Assembly: GCA_003167215.1 (NCBI GenBank)
Contig: PMTV01000053.1
Span: forward strand, 124,001-188,000
Source: Acidobacteriota bacterium
Lineage (GTDB): Bacteria; Acidobacteriota; Terriglobia; Acidiferrales; UBA7541
Length of the DNA: 64,000 nt
Direction of reading: 5' to 3'
Made by a program: the position numbers and the translations under genes. Under the pieces are notes generated by a model that was not told the origin of the DNA, made no database searches, and worked only from the letters and a program-made list of their open reading frames with translations. Shown here piece by piece: positions 16,188-24,595 of the stretch (positions are counted from its first letter, which is position 1; each line of letters begins with the position of its first letter).

Positions 16188-16775
16188 CTATACGTTCAAA
16201 AATGCTCCCGGATCATTGAAATGATTCACGCCAGCGCGGGGATCGTCCACGAATAGCCGGCTCGTATCCACGGTGATCTTTCCAGTGGGATCGAGCTGCA
16301 CGAAGGAACGGTCCATTGGCCGAGGCGCTGGTCCCTCAAAGTTCACACCTTCGCTGTCATACCCGCTTCCGTGGCAGGGACACTTGAACTTATTTTCGGC
16401 GGGCTTCCATTCAGGCGTGCATCCGAGGTGCGTGCAACGCGCGAAAATGACGAAAAGGCGGTCCGGCTCGCGCACGACCCAAACGCGGTTGGTCATCAGA
16501 AAGCGCTGATCGATTCCCAGCGCGAAGTCGGTAGGAAAGCCGATATCGAAAACAGTATTGGGCTCGTATAGCGCGCGAGGAAAGAAAAACCGCAGGAACA
16601 TCAGGAAGTTAACGCCCAGGTAGCCCCAAATACAGGCCCAAACAATCCGGCGACGGGTAGTATTTACCGTCTTAGCCGCCGCTTTGGAGTCTAGCGCAGC
16701 AGATGCATTTGCCGCCGGCGCCTTGGAAGACGCGCTGGTTACCTCTCCGGACTTCCCGTCAGACATATCTGGCAT
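16188..16775 (-). CDS. Rieske iron-sulfur protein
   Basis: 195 residues: a low-complexity Ala/Ser/Lys N-terminus, [12 protein letters not shown] (arginine patch at the start of the membrane anchor, loosely like a Tat signal), one transmembrane helix, then the Rieske fold. Box I is C114-TH116-LG-C119 and box II is C132-P-C134-H135-GSGYD; C114, H116, C132 and H135 ligate the [2Fe-2S] cluster and C119/C134 form the disulfide. It accepts an electron from quinol at the Qo site and hands it on, here presumably to the octaheme cytochrome. First gene of its operon; a strong promoter lies upstream. An in-frame ATG at 16766 is an alternative start. Confidence 0.96.
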   Translation of the reverse strand: MPDMSDGKSGEVTSASSKAPAANASAALDSKAAAKTVNTTRRRIVWACIWGYLGVNFLMFLRFFFPRALYEPNTVFDIGFPTDFALGIDQRFLMTNRVWVVREPDRLFVIFARCTHLGCTPEWKPAENKFKCPCHGSGYDSEGVNFEGPAPRPMDRSFVQLDPTGKITVDTSRLFVDDPRAGVNHFNDPGAFLNV

Positions 16776-16848
16776 CGGCCCGTTGTGCTGCTAGCTTCAA
16801 AATCTAAGAATATATAATGGCTTCATGAGAGCAAAACACGAACACTGG

Positions 16849-16877
16849 TTTATATGACGTGGGAATCTCCGTGTCAA
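16849..16877 (-). promoter_or_regulatory. Strong sigma70-type promoter of the Rieske/cytochrome b operon
   Basis: On the minus strand TTGACA (16872-16877) is separated by exactly 17 nt from TATAAA (16849-16854), an exact -35 and a five-of-six -10. Transcription would begin near 16842, leaving a leader of about 67 nt before the Rieske ATG. It sits in the 193-nt gap after hemH, so the bc-complex genes can be expressed independently of the ccm-hemH run. Confidence 0.8.
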
Positions 16878-16968
16878 GTAGTTACGGCAACCTGTCGTCA
16901 GTCAATTTCCAATGACCCGAATCGTCGTGCACTCACGGGAGATTCCGGCTTTCGCGAACGACGGGGCT

Positions 16969-17961
16969 TTAGGATGCGATAGAGGAGACACCGTTGCGTT
17001 TTCCCACGGAACGAAGCACCAGGTCGGCCAAAGCGCGAATCAGGAGTGGCGAATCATTCAGAGCGGGCATCATAAGAAATTGACTGATCCCCAAAGACTC
17101 TGCCTGTTCCCTTGCCTCGATGTTGATCTCGTGCAGGGTTTCGATGTGCTCGGTCAGAAACGAAACTGGAATCACCAGGACGCGCTTGATTCCGCTGCGC
17201 GCAAGCTTCTCGATGGTGTCCGGAAGCGAAGGTTGTAGCCACTTCTGCGGACCTACCCGGCTTTGAAAACATAGTGCATGCGGATTCGGCCAGGCGCCAA
17301 GCTCGCGCACAAGCTGCACCGTCTCCTGAATCTGTTTCGGATACGGGTCGCCTTTTTCGACCAGTGCCATCGGAAGACCGTGCGCGCTGAAGAGGAGATG
17401 CACCTCGTCTGGATTTGGCAATTCTTGAAGGACGCCATTGACACGGTCCACAATGGCGGCGATGTAATCGGGATGGTCGTAGAAGTGGTCAACGACATGC
17501 ACAGGGACTTGCGACTTATACAACCGGTTCCATTCCTTCAAGCTGCTTCCGGTGGTGGCGAACGAATAGTGCGGATAAAGCGGCAGGAGGACGAGTTCGT
17601 CAAATGGCGTGCTCTCGAGAGTGGCGATAGCTTCTTGCGAGTCGGGGTGCCAGTAACGCATCGCGACAATCGTTCGCGCTGAGATGTAGGGGCGAAGTTC
17701 CGCTTGCAGCGCCTGGGCCTGCTGCTCGGTTAACCGGCGGATAGGCGAGCCTCCGCCAATTTCCGCATAGTGCTTCCGCACGATTTTCGAACGCGTAGTG
17801 GAGATTAGCTTGGCGAGCGGCTTTCGCGCGAGGAACGCGCCGGGAAAATTTATGATGTCGGGATCGCAGAATAATCTATATAGGAACGGCTCGACTGCAG
17901 CCTGACTATCAGGCCCGCCCAACTGAAAAAGTATGATGGCAATTCTCTTGGGCCCATCCAT
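16969..17961 (-). CDS. hemH: Ferrochelatase
   Basis: 330 residues, the usual length. Inserts Fe2+ into the porphyrin ring at the last step of heme synthesis. ILFQLGGPDSQAAVEPFLYR opens the family; LPLYPHYSFATTGSS and LLFSAHGLP (the SxHG motif with the catalytic His) and the late PVSFLTEHIETLHEI (with Glu) are all present. ATG at 17961 with AAGGAG about 7 nt upstream. It is the last gene of the ccm run, 17 nt after ccmD, tying heme production to cytochrome c maturation. Because the class makes either protoheme or coproheme, the exact substrate is not settled here. Confidence 0.95.
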   Translation of the reverse strand: MDGPKRIAIILFQLGGPDSQAAVEPFLYRLFCDPDIINFPGAFLARKPLAKLISTTRSKIVRKHYAEIGGGSPIRRLTEQQAQALQAELRPYISARTIVAMRYWHPDSQEAIATLESTPFDELVLLPLYPHYSFATTGSSLKEWNRLYKSQVPVHVVDHFYDHPDYIAAIVDRVNGVLQELPNPDEVHLLFSAHGLPMALVEKGDPYPKQIQETVQLVRELGAWPNPHALCFQSRVGPQKWLQPSLPDTIEKLARSGIKRVLVIPVSFLTEHIETLHEINIEAREQAESLGISQFLMMPALNDSPLLIRALADLVLRSVGKRNGVSSIAS

Positions 17962-17978
17962 GACGCACTCCTTGCGAA

Positions 17979-18119
17979 CTATCTTTCACGCAATTGCCGC
18001 TTCAATCCTTCGATATCATCGCGCAAGCGCGACAGCCGTTGGGCGATAGACAGCTCATATACAAAAAATACCGCCCAGACTACCATCCACGCGGCAAACA
18101 GGTTTTCGAAATTCTTCAT
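17979..18119 (-). CDS. ccmD: CcmD-like small membrane protein
   Basis: 46 residues with one N-terminal helix (LFAAWMVVWAVFFVYEL), then a charged tail (RLSRLRDDIEGLKRQLRER). This matches CcmD: short, single-pass, with basic residues after the helix, which links CcmC and CcmE in the heme-handling complex. Its ATG overlaps the ccmC stop by 4 nt (ATGA) and it ends 17 nt before hemH, exactly the expected place. The protein is too short to be recognised by similarity alone; the position makes the call. Confidence 0.85.
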   Translation of the reverse strand: MKNFENLFAAWMVVWAVFFVYELSIAQRLSRLRDDIEGLKRQLRER

Positions 18120-18832
18120 GTGCTCTCCTTACCAAGAATAGATGCCGGCGTGAGGTCGCGGGTCTCAATTTCGAGACGCAATTCCTCGAATTCGTGCCGG
18201 AGCCGTTCGAGCCGGTAACGATCGAACAGAACAACAATCATGACTCCCATAATCGCAATAACGCAAAGAAAAAGAACCTTGCCCATCGTAGGGTCCAGAC
18301 CCGAGCCATTGCCGCCGAGAATCACAGGCTGTGGGTGCTGCGTGCGCCACAAGCGGTTCGAAACGTAAACGAGCGGGACATCCAGAAAAGCAAATATTCC
18401 GAAAACGGCCGAGAGAGTCGCCTTCTTTTCGGGATCATCGAGCAGCCCGCGCAAAAGCAGGTACGAAATGTAAAGAAGCCAAAGTATAAACGTCGTGGTC
18501 AGCCGAGCATCCCAAGTCCACCAGATTCCCCACACTGGCCGCGCCCACAGAGGTCCGGTCGCAAGTCCAATCGTGCAGCAGACCACGCCAACTTCGGCGG
18601 CGGACACGCCCAAGCAGTCCCAGTTAGCCTTGCGCGTGGCCAAATAAGCGATGTTCGCGATGAAAACAATGGAGAAGGCAATAAACATCGCAATCCAGCT
18701 CGGCACATGAAAATAAAAGATGCGCTGAATGACATGCATCGTCTTTTCGTCGGGAGCGAGGAATAGCGCCGCGTAACCCGCAAAGAAAATCAGCGCTCCA
18801 ACGACAATCGTGGTTGCGATTCGCCCTTTCAT
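18116..18832 (-). CDS. ccmC: Heme exporter/handling protein CcmC
   Basis: 238 residues with six predicted helices. GIWWTWDARLTTTFILWLLY is the tryptophan-rich WWD heme-handling motif on the periplasmic face, flanked by conserved histidines (e.g. YFHVPSW). CcmC loads heme onto CcmE together with CcmD and is associated with CcmAB. It lies 13 nt after ccmB and overlaps ccmD by 4 nt. Confidence 0.95.
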   Translation of the reverse strand: MKGRIATTIVVGALIFFAGYAALFLAPDEKTMHVIQRIFYFHVPSWIAMFIAFSIVFIANIAYLATRKANWDCLGVSAAEVGVVCCTIGLATGPLWARPVWGIWWTWDARLTTTFILWLLYISYLLLRGLLDDPEKKATLSAVFGIFAFLDVPLVYVSNRLWRTQHPQPVILGGNGSGLDPTMGKVLFLCVIAIMGVMIVVLFDRYRLERLRHEFEELRLEIETRDLTPASILGKEST

Positions 18833-18845
18833 CGATGCTGTTCCA

Positions 18846-19520
18846 TTATTCCTCGATTAAATAATCGCACAAAAGCCAGGATGCCGTCAGGAATACGACA
18901 TCGAATCCGGCGAGCAATGCGACCCAGGTGCGGTCGAGCTCAGGCTGGTCCACGAGCAATGAGGCCGTGGCTTCGACTGCGGCGATTAACAACGGCGTCA
19001 GAATCGGCAGCAACAGAAGCGGCAGAAGCAATTCTCGCATGCGCGCATGCGACGAAATCGCGGAGAAAACTGTTCCGGTGACGGTTAGTCCGATGGTCCC
19101 CAGCACCAGCACCAAGATCAACCGCCCTGCCACACCGCCCAGAGACACGTTGTACAAGACGCCAAAAACGGGGACGAGGACCAGTTCCACGAGCGACATG
19201 AAAATGAAATTGGCGAGCATTTTGGCCGAAAGAATCGCGAACGGAGAGACGGGCGCCATACGCAGAGCGTCCAGCGTGTCATTCGACTGCTCGCGCGCGA
19301 AGGAGGGATTTAACATCAGGGAACCGGCGAATAGGAACGAAATCCACAGCAGGCCGGGACCGTAACGTCTCGATTCCGCAGCCGTGGGATCGAAGGCGAA
19401 ACTGAAGAGGACCACAATCACCAGCGAGAAAACGATTGTGGCACTTAATAACTCACGCGTGCGGAACTCGAGACGCAGTTCCTTGGCCAGCAGAATCGCA
19501 GCGGCGCGCGTCGTGGTCAC
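18846..19520 (-). CDS. ccmB: Heme ABC transporter permease CcmB
   Basis: 224 residues, six helices, typical CcmB size. KELRLEFRTRELLSATIVFS and then REQSNDTLDALRMAPVSPFAI (the EAA-like coupling loop) are family hallmarks. It forms, with CcmA and CcmC, the CcmABCD complex whose ATP hydrolysis releases heme-loaded CcmE. Directly abuts ccmA: ccmA ends at 19521 and ccmB's start codon occupies 19518-19520. Confidence 0.93.
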   Translation of the reverse strand: MTTTRAAAILLAKELRLEFRTRELLSATIVFSLVIVVLFSFAFDPTAAESRRYGPGLLWISFLFAGSLMLNPSFAREQSNDTLDALRMAPVSPFAILSAKMLANFIFMSLVELVLVPVFGVLYNVSLGGVAGRLILVLVLGTIGLTVTGTVFSAISSHARMRELLLPLLLLPILTPLLIAAVEATASLLVDQPELDRTWVALLAGFDVVFLTASWLLCDYLIEE

Positions 19521-20264
19521 TTAAGCCTCCGCCCGCAATGCCGCAAGGAGCTCGCGCGGATCGCCTTCCGATCCGCTGTCGTGCTGTACGACGCCGCCTA
19601 ACAGTGAGATGGCGCGCGTAGCGAGGTCTAGCGATTCGTTGCGCGCGTGCGTGCTCATCAGCACGGTGCAGCCGTCCTTGCGCAGCCCGTCAAGAGTGGC
19701 AGCGAGCCAGACGAGCCCCTGACGGTCAAGCCCTGCGGCGGGTTCGTCGAGCAGGAGTAGCCGTGGTCCATGCAGAAGTGCGCGCGCGATGGCTAATCGT
19801 TGGCGCATGCCACGCGAAAATGTTCGAACTAGACTTCCTGCGCGCGATCCAAGCCCACAGGACTGCAAGGCATTTCCAACGCGCACCGGAACATCATCCA
19901 GCCCGTATAGCTGCGCGAACAAAGTGAGGTTCTCTGCTGCTGTCAGCTCGTCGTAGAGCAGCGTGCTGTGCCCTACCATGCCAATCAGCTTCTTTGCTTC
20001 CACCGCAGTTGAACGGTCGCCGGATCCATGGCCGACGGTAAATTGCACTTTGCCGCGCGTCGGAGATGCAAGCAGGGCCGCGATTCGCAGCAAGGTCGTC
20101 TTCCCTGCACCGTTCGCACCCAATAACGCTACAAATTCCCCAGAGAGGATTTGGAGAGAGATGCCGCGCAGAGCGACGAACGACCCGAAACGTTTTTCGA
20201 CGCCATCGAAAGAAATGCCGAAGGCAGAGACATCAGTACGATAAGTAACAGGAGTTCCGGGCAA
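19521..20264 (-). CDS. ccmA: Heme ABC transporter ATPase CcmA
   Basis: 247 residues. Walker [10 protein letters not shown] at about residue 49, signature [15 protein letters not shown] in place of the LSGGQ form, Walker B LLLLDEP followed by AAGLD, and the switch His in STHARNE. The extended C-terminal part is modest. Powers the CcmABCD heme-release step. Lies 10 nt after the 450-residue protein gene and abuts ccmB. Confidence 0.92.
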   Translation of the reverse strand: MPGTPVTYRTDVSAFGISFDGVEKRFGSFVALRGISLQILSGEFVALLGANGAGKTTLLRIAALLASPTRGKVQFTVGHGSGDRSTAVEAKKLIGMVGHSTLLYDELTAAENLTLFAQLYGLDDVPVRVGNALQSCGLGSRAGSLVRTFSRGMRQRLAIARALLHGPRLLLLDEPAAGLDRQGLVWLAATLDGLRKDGCTVLMSTHARNESLDLATRAISLLGGVVQHDSGSEGDPRELLAALRAEA

Positions 20265-20274
20265 GGCGTTCCGC

Positions 20275-21627
20275 TTAGCCTCTCACCAAATCGCGTAGCA
20301 CTTTTTCCATTTGCCGCCGCTCGCGCTCGTAATCGTCCTCGGTGATGGTCCCGGCTTGGCGGCGCAGCTCCAAACGGAAGAGGCTGTCCTTTAGTTCATC
20401 GAGGCTTCCCTTGACCGCGCGCGTGACTTCGGCCACGGTTTCCGCCGCAACCGGTGCGGCTTTCGAGGCTCGTGAGTAAGTTCGGTTTGCCTGCACCGCC
20501 GCAACCGCGGGCGAATCGCCATTGGTTGGAGCCATTACTTGCGGCCGCCGGAGCAAATAAATAAAACCGAGCGCGAAAATAGACGCGAAGCCTCCCACAA
20601 GAATCCATTTCAAACCGTCGAGACGAGCCGGAACGGTGGTGGTCGTCGCCGCAGCAGTAGCTTCCGCGCCGGAAGACTCTAACCGCGAGTTCACTGATGC
20701 GTTGGCGGAATTATCGCCCGCGGGTGGAGCGCCATTCGTGTTGGCGCCTTGATTTGCCGCTGGCATCGGCGCGGACCCTGAAATTGTGATGGCTAGCGGC
20801 GCGCCTGCGGCAACTCCCGTTCGCGTATAAACGCTGAATCCCTGGTCCTGTCCGGCAGGAGTGATTCCCTCGCCCGATATCTGCACCGATGGCGGGGCGG
20901 CGATGATCAGACGTTCTGTCGCATAGGACGAAACATTTTTTAGTATTACCTGATTGCCCGGGTACGGAACCTTATACGAAATACGCACCCCGCTTTCGCC
21001 GGGACGAAATGCGAACGCGATGGCCATCTTATTTTTACCCTTATCGATCGTGCCTTGCACCACGGGCATTCCTGCAGAACCCCAGGCAGAGGCTTGATTG
21101 AAATCCGCGCCGTCGGGTATCGAGAAATCGAAGGAACCGTCTGCGCGGTAAAATGCGACGGGAGGCTGCGTCTTATTCTCGATGGAATATTCTTCTCCTA
21201 CCATTAGATCAGATCCGTTCGGCTGCACGATTACAGCGTGATTGGTGACCGTGAATGCGCTGGGCCTATCCGTGGGCTCGAAAACCTTCACGTCAGCGGT
21301 GGCCTTTCCCGGTGGAACAGGCTCGTGATAATTCACCCCGCGGTAAACAACGCGAATGAGCATCGGCGCTCCAGCACCGAGGCCGGGGTTCTCAAACGTG
21401 TATCGACCATCGGCGTCAGTCTTAGTGTTCGCTACAGGCTGCATGCCTCCTTGAAGCTGAATCAAGATCACTTCAACGCCTGCCGCCGGCTTACCGCTGG
21501 TTCCGTTCGTTACCGTGCCCGATACCGTACCTGCAAGCGCCGGCGGCGGGACGAAGAACATCGTCCAGATCAAAAGAGAAAATGCCGTCGCGCGCGCAAG
21601 TCGGAACTTGGAAAATCTGGGATTCAT
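20275..21627 (-). CDS. Membrane protein with carboxypeptidase-regulatory domain inside the ccm operon
   Basis: 450 residues. A signal peptide ([20 protein letters not shown]), then a carboxypeptidase-regulatory-type beta domain ([19 protein letters not shown]...[18 protein letters not shown]). A further beta-rich region with [16 protein letters not shown] follows, then a low-complexity Asn/Ala stretch, one transmembrane helix ([21 protein letters not shown]) and a cytoplasmic tail. That tail ends in [20 protein letters not shown], a helical hairpin very like the one in the CcmI-like protein encoded just upstream. It overlaps that gene by 4 nt (ATGA) and lies 10 nt before ccmA. No catalytic motif. 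Probably a periplasmic partner of cytochrome c maturation; function unknown. Confidence 0.85.
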   Translation of the reverse strand: MNPRFSKFRLARATAFSLLIWTMFFVPPPALAGTVSGTVTNGTSGKPAAGVEVILIQLQGGMQPVANTKTDADGRYTFENPGLGAGAPMLIRVVYRGVNYHEPVPPGKATADVKVFEPTDRPSAFTVTNHAVIVQPNGSDLMVGEEYSIENKTQPPVAFYRADGSFDFSIPDGADFNQASAWGSAGMPVVQGTIDKGKNKMAIAFAFRPGESGVRISYKVPYPGNQVILKNVSSYATERLIIAAPPSVQISGEGITPAGQDQGFSVYTRTGVAAGAPLAITISGSAPMPAANQGANTNGAPPAGDNSANASVNSRLESSGAEATAAATTTTVPARLDGLKWILVGGFASIFALGFIYLLRRPQVMAPTNGDSPAVAAVQANRTYSRASKAAPVAAETVAEVTRAVKGSLDELKDSLFRLELRRQAGTITEDDYERERRQMEKVLRDLVRG

Positions 21628-21956
21628 GAATGTTGTGCCTTTTCTGTCGCCGCTTGGCGAGTAGCTGGCGTGGGAGTGCCGCCGGTGAGTGTATCCATAT
21701 CCGCGAGTACGCGGGCGGCTTCCACTTCAAGAAGTTGCTTCGTCTCCTCATAGTCCGCTTCCGAAAACTTTCCGGCGCGATATTCAAAACGCAAGTCACG
21801 CAGATTTTCGTAAATTGCGTCGCGGCGCTCCATCAACTGGTCGAGTTTCGTGCGATGCGGCGCGGAATCAGAAGCGTCGGGTTGGACCATGAATATAAAC
21901 ACAATTGTGGCTGCGGAAAGCAGTGCGCACGCAACCGCAATATCCACGCTACTCAT
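21624..21956 (-). CDS. CcmI-like N-terminal domain protein
   Basis: 110 residues from the ATG at 21956 (MSSVDIAVAC); the longer in-frame reading to 22064 lies wholly inside ccmH and is rejected. One N-terminal helix (VACALLSAATIVFIFMV), then a charged coiled-coil-like hairpin, LRDLRFEYRAGKFSEADYEE, characteristic of the membrane-proximal part of CcmI/CycH. The apocytochrome-binding TPR domain of full CcmI is absent. Overlaps ccmH by 8 nt and the 450-residue gene by 4 nt. Confidence 0.82.
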   Translation of the reverse strand: MSSVDIAVACALLSAATIVFIFMVQPDASDSAPHRTKLDQLMERRDAIYENLRDLRFEYRAGKFSEADYEETKQLLEVEAARVLADMDTLTGGTPTPATRQAATEKAQHS

Positions 21957-22515
21957 CGTAATCTCTTCCAGTTTCTCGCTTCGCCCGCGCCAGAAACTCC
22001 GCGGGAATCTCGGGTCCCGAAGCCGTGGCCAGCGTGGCCTTCTGCCGCCAACGGCGCACGACAACCCACACGAGAACGAACGCTATAAGCGGTACGACTA
22101 CCGGCGTAACCCAGGCTGCAATGTTGAAGCCCCTCGCCGGAGGAACGATGAGGGCGGTGGGGCCGTATTCCTGCACGAAGGCCTGCAGCGTCAAGTCGTC
22201 GGACTCATTGCGAGCCACGCGCTCGTCAATTTCCTTCTGCATCCCCTTTGCGGTGTCACAAGGACCCGAGAATGAGCCCCCGGTGTGATTGCATCCTGTG
22301 GCGGAATCATTGCAGCCGCCGCACATGCATTTAACCCGCTTGCCAAGTTCTTTTCCTCGCTCTGTTTGCTGCGCGAACAGTGAAGGCGAAAGGAGTGCGC
22401 CCTGTAAAACAAATGCCAGCGCGGCGAAGGCGAGAAGGAGCGATTTCGCGCGTGTGCGATGGAAGCGAGCCCCGCGTACGTGGCCGTCAATCACCAGTGT
22501 CACCTCGTCGCGCAA
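21949..22515 (-). CDS. ccmH: CcmH-family cytochrome c biogenesis protein, divergent cysteine motif
   Basis: About 188 residues: signal or membrane segment (about 25-48), a Cys-rich periplasmic region, an EYG-containing helical region (TLQAFVQEYGPTALIVPP), a second membrane helix and a cytoplasmic tail. Classical CcmH has LRCPVCQ with two cysteines. Here the region reads VKCMCGGCND, then TGCNH and GPCD, five cysteines at 63, 65, 68, 75 and 86. CcmH-type proteins keep the apocytochrome CxxCH reduced. The start is uncertain: TTG at 22515 or in-frame GTG codons at 22503 and 22494, all overlapping the end of ccmF. Confidence 0.85.
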   Translation of the reverse strand: MRDEVTLVIDGHVRGARFHRTRAKSLLLAFAALAFVLQGALLSPSLFAQQTERGKELGKRVKCMCGGCNDSATGCNHTGGSFSGPCDTAKGMQKEIDERVARNESDDLTLQAFVQEYGPTALIVPPARGFNIAAWVTPVVVPLIAFVLVWVVVRRWRQKATLATASGPEIPAEFLARAKRETGRDYDE

Positions 22516-24556
22516 TGGCTCCGATTGGCGACGCGCTTGCTGCCACCCGATCTCCCCAAGCCTGCTCGTTCACGGGACGCAGCACCAGGGCGGCTCGCCG
22601 GTTCGGCACCATGGCCAATCCGGTGCCCAGCACAACCACGATTCCTCCAAACCAAATCCATTTCACCAGAGGGTTCAGGTACGCGTGGATCACCGGCTGT
22701 CCATTCTCCGGGCTGCGACCGGCGTACACGATATAGAGATCGCGTAACGGCGAACTCTGAACCGCGACCATCGTCTCTGTCACTTGGCTGGCCAGGAAAA
22801 AACGGCGCTCGGGATAAAGCATCATTTCCGATTTGCCGTTGCGAAACACTTCCAGGGTGGCGCGCTCGGAATCGTAGTTGGCAGTCACGACGCGGTCGAA
22901 ATTCTGGCAGAGGATCGAGTATGGCCCGATGTTTAGGGTTTGCCCGATCGCCATTTCTTTCTGAATGTCCTTGTTGAACGGCACGCCGGCAATACCGATA
23001 AAGATCAGCACCATTCCGAAGTGCACCACGTAGCCGCCGTAGCGACGAGTGTTACGCATGGTCAGTTCGCCCACGGCGGAGATCAGATTCGAACCGTCGC
23101 GAGCTGCGATCACTCGCGCGCCTCGGATAAATTCCGACAAAATCGTGAGCGTCACAAACACGCCGAGAATCAGACAAATAAGCGAGTAGATGTCGCGGAA
23201 GCCAAAAACCAGTGCAACAATCCCAGCCAGTACTCCGCCAGACAATGGCCAAGCAAAATTCCGCTTTAGCGCGTCGAATGACGTCTTGCGCCACGCGAGC
23301 AACGGCCCTACGCCCGTCAGAAGCAGAAGAAACAGTGCAATGGGAATATTCACCTTGTTGTAAAAAGGCGGCCCCATGCTGATCTTATTTCCGGTGACCG
23401 CTTCGGAAAGCACCGGAAAGAGCGTTCCCCAAAGCACCGCAAAGCATGCCGCCAGCAAAATCAAATTGTTAAACAGGAAACTGGATTCGCGCGACACGAG
23501 CGAGTCGAGTTGGTTATCGCTGCGCAAATAATCACGATTCTTCCAGTAGGACACAAAACAAACGATGAAGACCAAGAGCAGGAATCCTACGAACCAGTTC
23601 CCTATCGACGATTGCGCGAAGGCGTGAACTGAGCTGACGATACCCGAGCGCGTAAGCATCGTTCCGAGAATGCAAAGCATGAAGGTGGTGAAAACCAGCC
23701 AGATGTTCCACACCTTCATCATGCCGCGTTTTTCCTGCATCATCACGGAGTGCAAAAACGCCGTACCGGTGATCCACGGCAGCAACGCGGCATTTTCGAC
23801 GGGATCCCAGGCCCAGTAACCACCCCAGCCCAGCACGGCATAAGCCCAGTGCGCGCCGAGCAGAACTCCTATGCCTTGGAAACACCACGCAATCATGGTC
23901 CATCGCCGAGTGATATGAATCCACTTTTCGCCCGGATACCTTCCGAGCAGCGCCCCCAGAGCAAAGGCGAACGGAATCGTGAACCCTGTGTAGCCGAGGT
24001 AGAGCATCGGCGGATGAATCACCATCTCGGGGTATTGCAGCAGCGGATTCAACCCGTGGCCGTCCGCCAGGGCTGAAACTCTCATCACGCCGGAGGAGTC
24101 TGCTCCCGCCAGCACCGCAAATGGACTAGCCACAAAATTATTGAGAGTCAGAAAAAATGTCTGCACGCCCGCGAGCACCACGCCTACGTACGGCATTAGC
24201 TCCGGATGTTTATTGCGATTAACGAAGAGCGCGAAAAAAGCGTAGGTGGAAAGCAGCCAGGTCCACAAAAGCAGCGAGCCCTCTTGTCCGGCCCACAGAG
24301 CTGCGAACTTGTAGTAAAAAGGCAGCGCGCGGTTGCTGTGCGCAGCCACGTAAGCCATCGAAAAATTATCGGTGAAAAAATAGTACTCGAGGCACGCCAC
24401 CGCGAGCGTGACCAGTACAAACACCGCCATTCCAGCGTTGCGCGCACTCTTAGTGAGGAGAGTCTTGCGGGTTACGATACCTGCTATGCCGGCGCCGATC
24501 GCGTACACGGCAGCAAGGAACGCCAGTAACAGTGAAAATGATCCCAGGATGTCCAA
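22487..24556 (-). CDS. ccmF: Cytochrome c heme lyase subunit CcmF
   Basis: 689 residues, about fifteen helices, normal family length. WGGYWAWDPVENAALLPWI is the WWD motif, LWAGQEGSLLLWTWLLS and MLTRSGIVSSVHAFAQSSIG are also CcmF landmarks. A C-terminal periplasmic domain (FNKDIQKEMAIGQTLNIGPY) precedes the last helix. CcmF with CcmH attaches heme from CcmE to apocytochromes c. Follows ccmE by 39 nt and overlaps ccmH by 29 nt. Confidence 0.95.
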   Translation of the reverse strand: MDILGSFSLLLAFLAAVYAIGAGIAGIVTRKTLLTKSARNAGMAVFVLVTLAVACLEYYFFTDNFSMAYVAAHSNRALPFYYKFAALWAGQEGSLLLWTWLLSTYAFFALFVNRNKHPELMPYVGVVLAGVQTFFLTLNNFVASPFAVLAGADSSGVMRVSALADGHGLNPLLQYPEMVIHPPMLYLGYTGFTIPFAFALGALLGRYPGEKWIHITRRWTMIAWCFQGIGVLLGAHWAYAVLGWGGYWAWDPVENAALLPWITGTAFLHSVMMQEKRGMMKVWNIWLVFTTFMLCILGTMLTRSGIVSSVHAFAQSSIGNWFVGFLLLVFIVCFVSYWKNRDYLRSDNQLDSLVSRESSFLFNNLILLAACFAVLWGTLFPVLSEAVTGNKISMGPPFYNKVNIPIALFLLLLTGVGPLLAWRKTSFDALKRNFAWPLSGGVLAGIVALVFGFRDIYSLICLILGVFVTLTILSEFIRGARVIAARDGSNLISAVGELTMRNTRRYGGYVVHFGMVLIFIGIAGVPFNKDIQKEMAIGQTLNIGPYSILCQNFDRVVTANYDSERATLEVFRNGKSEMMLYPERRFFLASQVTETMVAVQSSPLRDLYIVYAGRSPENGQPVIHAYLNPLVKWIWFGGIVVVLGTGLAMVPNRRAALVLRPVNEQAWGDRVAASASPIGAIARRGDTGD

Positions 24557-24595
24557 TGAATTCCCCCGCCGAACACTTCTCTATTGCGCCAGCAT

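Noticed and set aside
21957-22064. Extended N-terminus of the CcmI-like protein
   Set aside because: It lies within ccmH, is Arg/Pro-rich without hydrophobic character, and the internal ATG at 21956 precedes a proper membrane helix.
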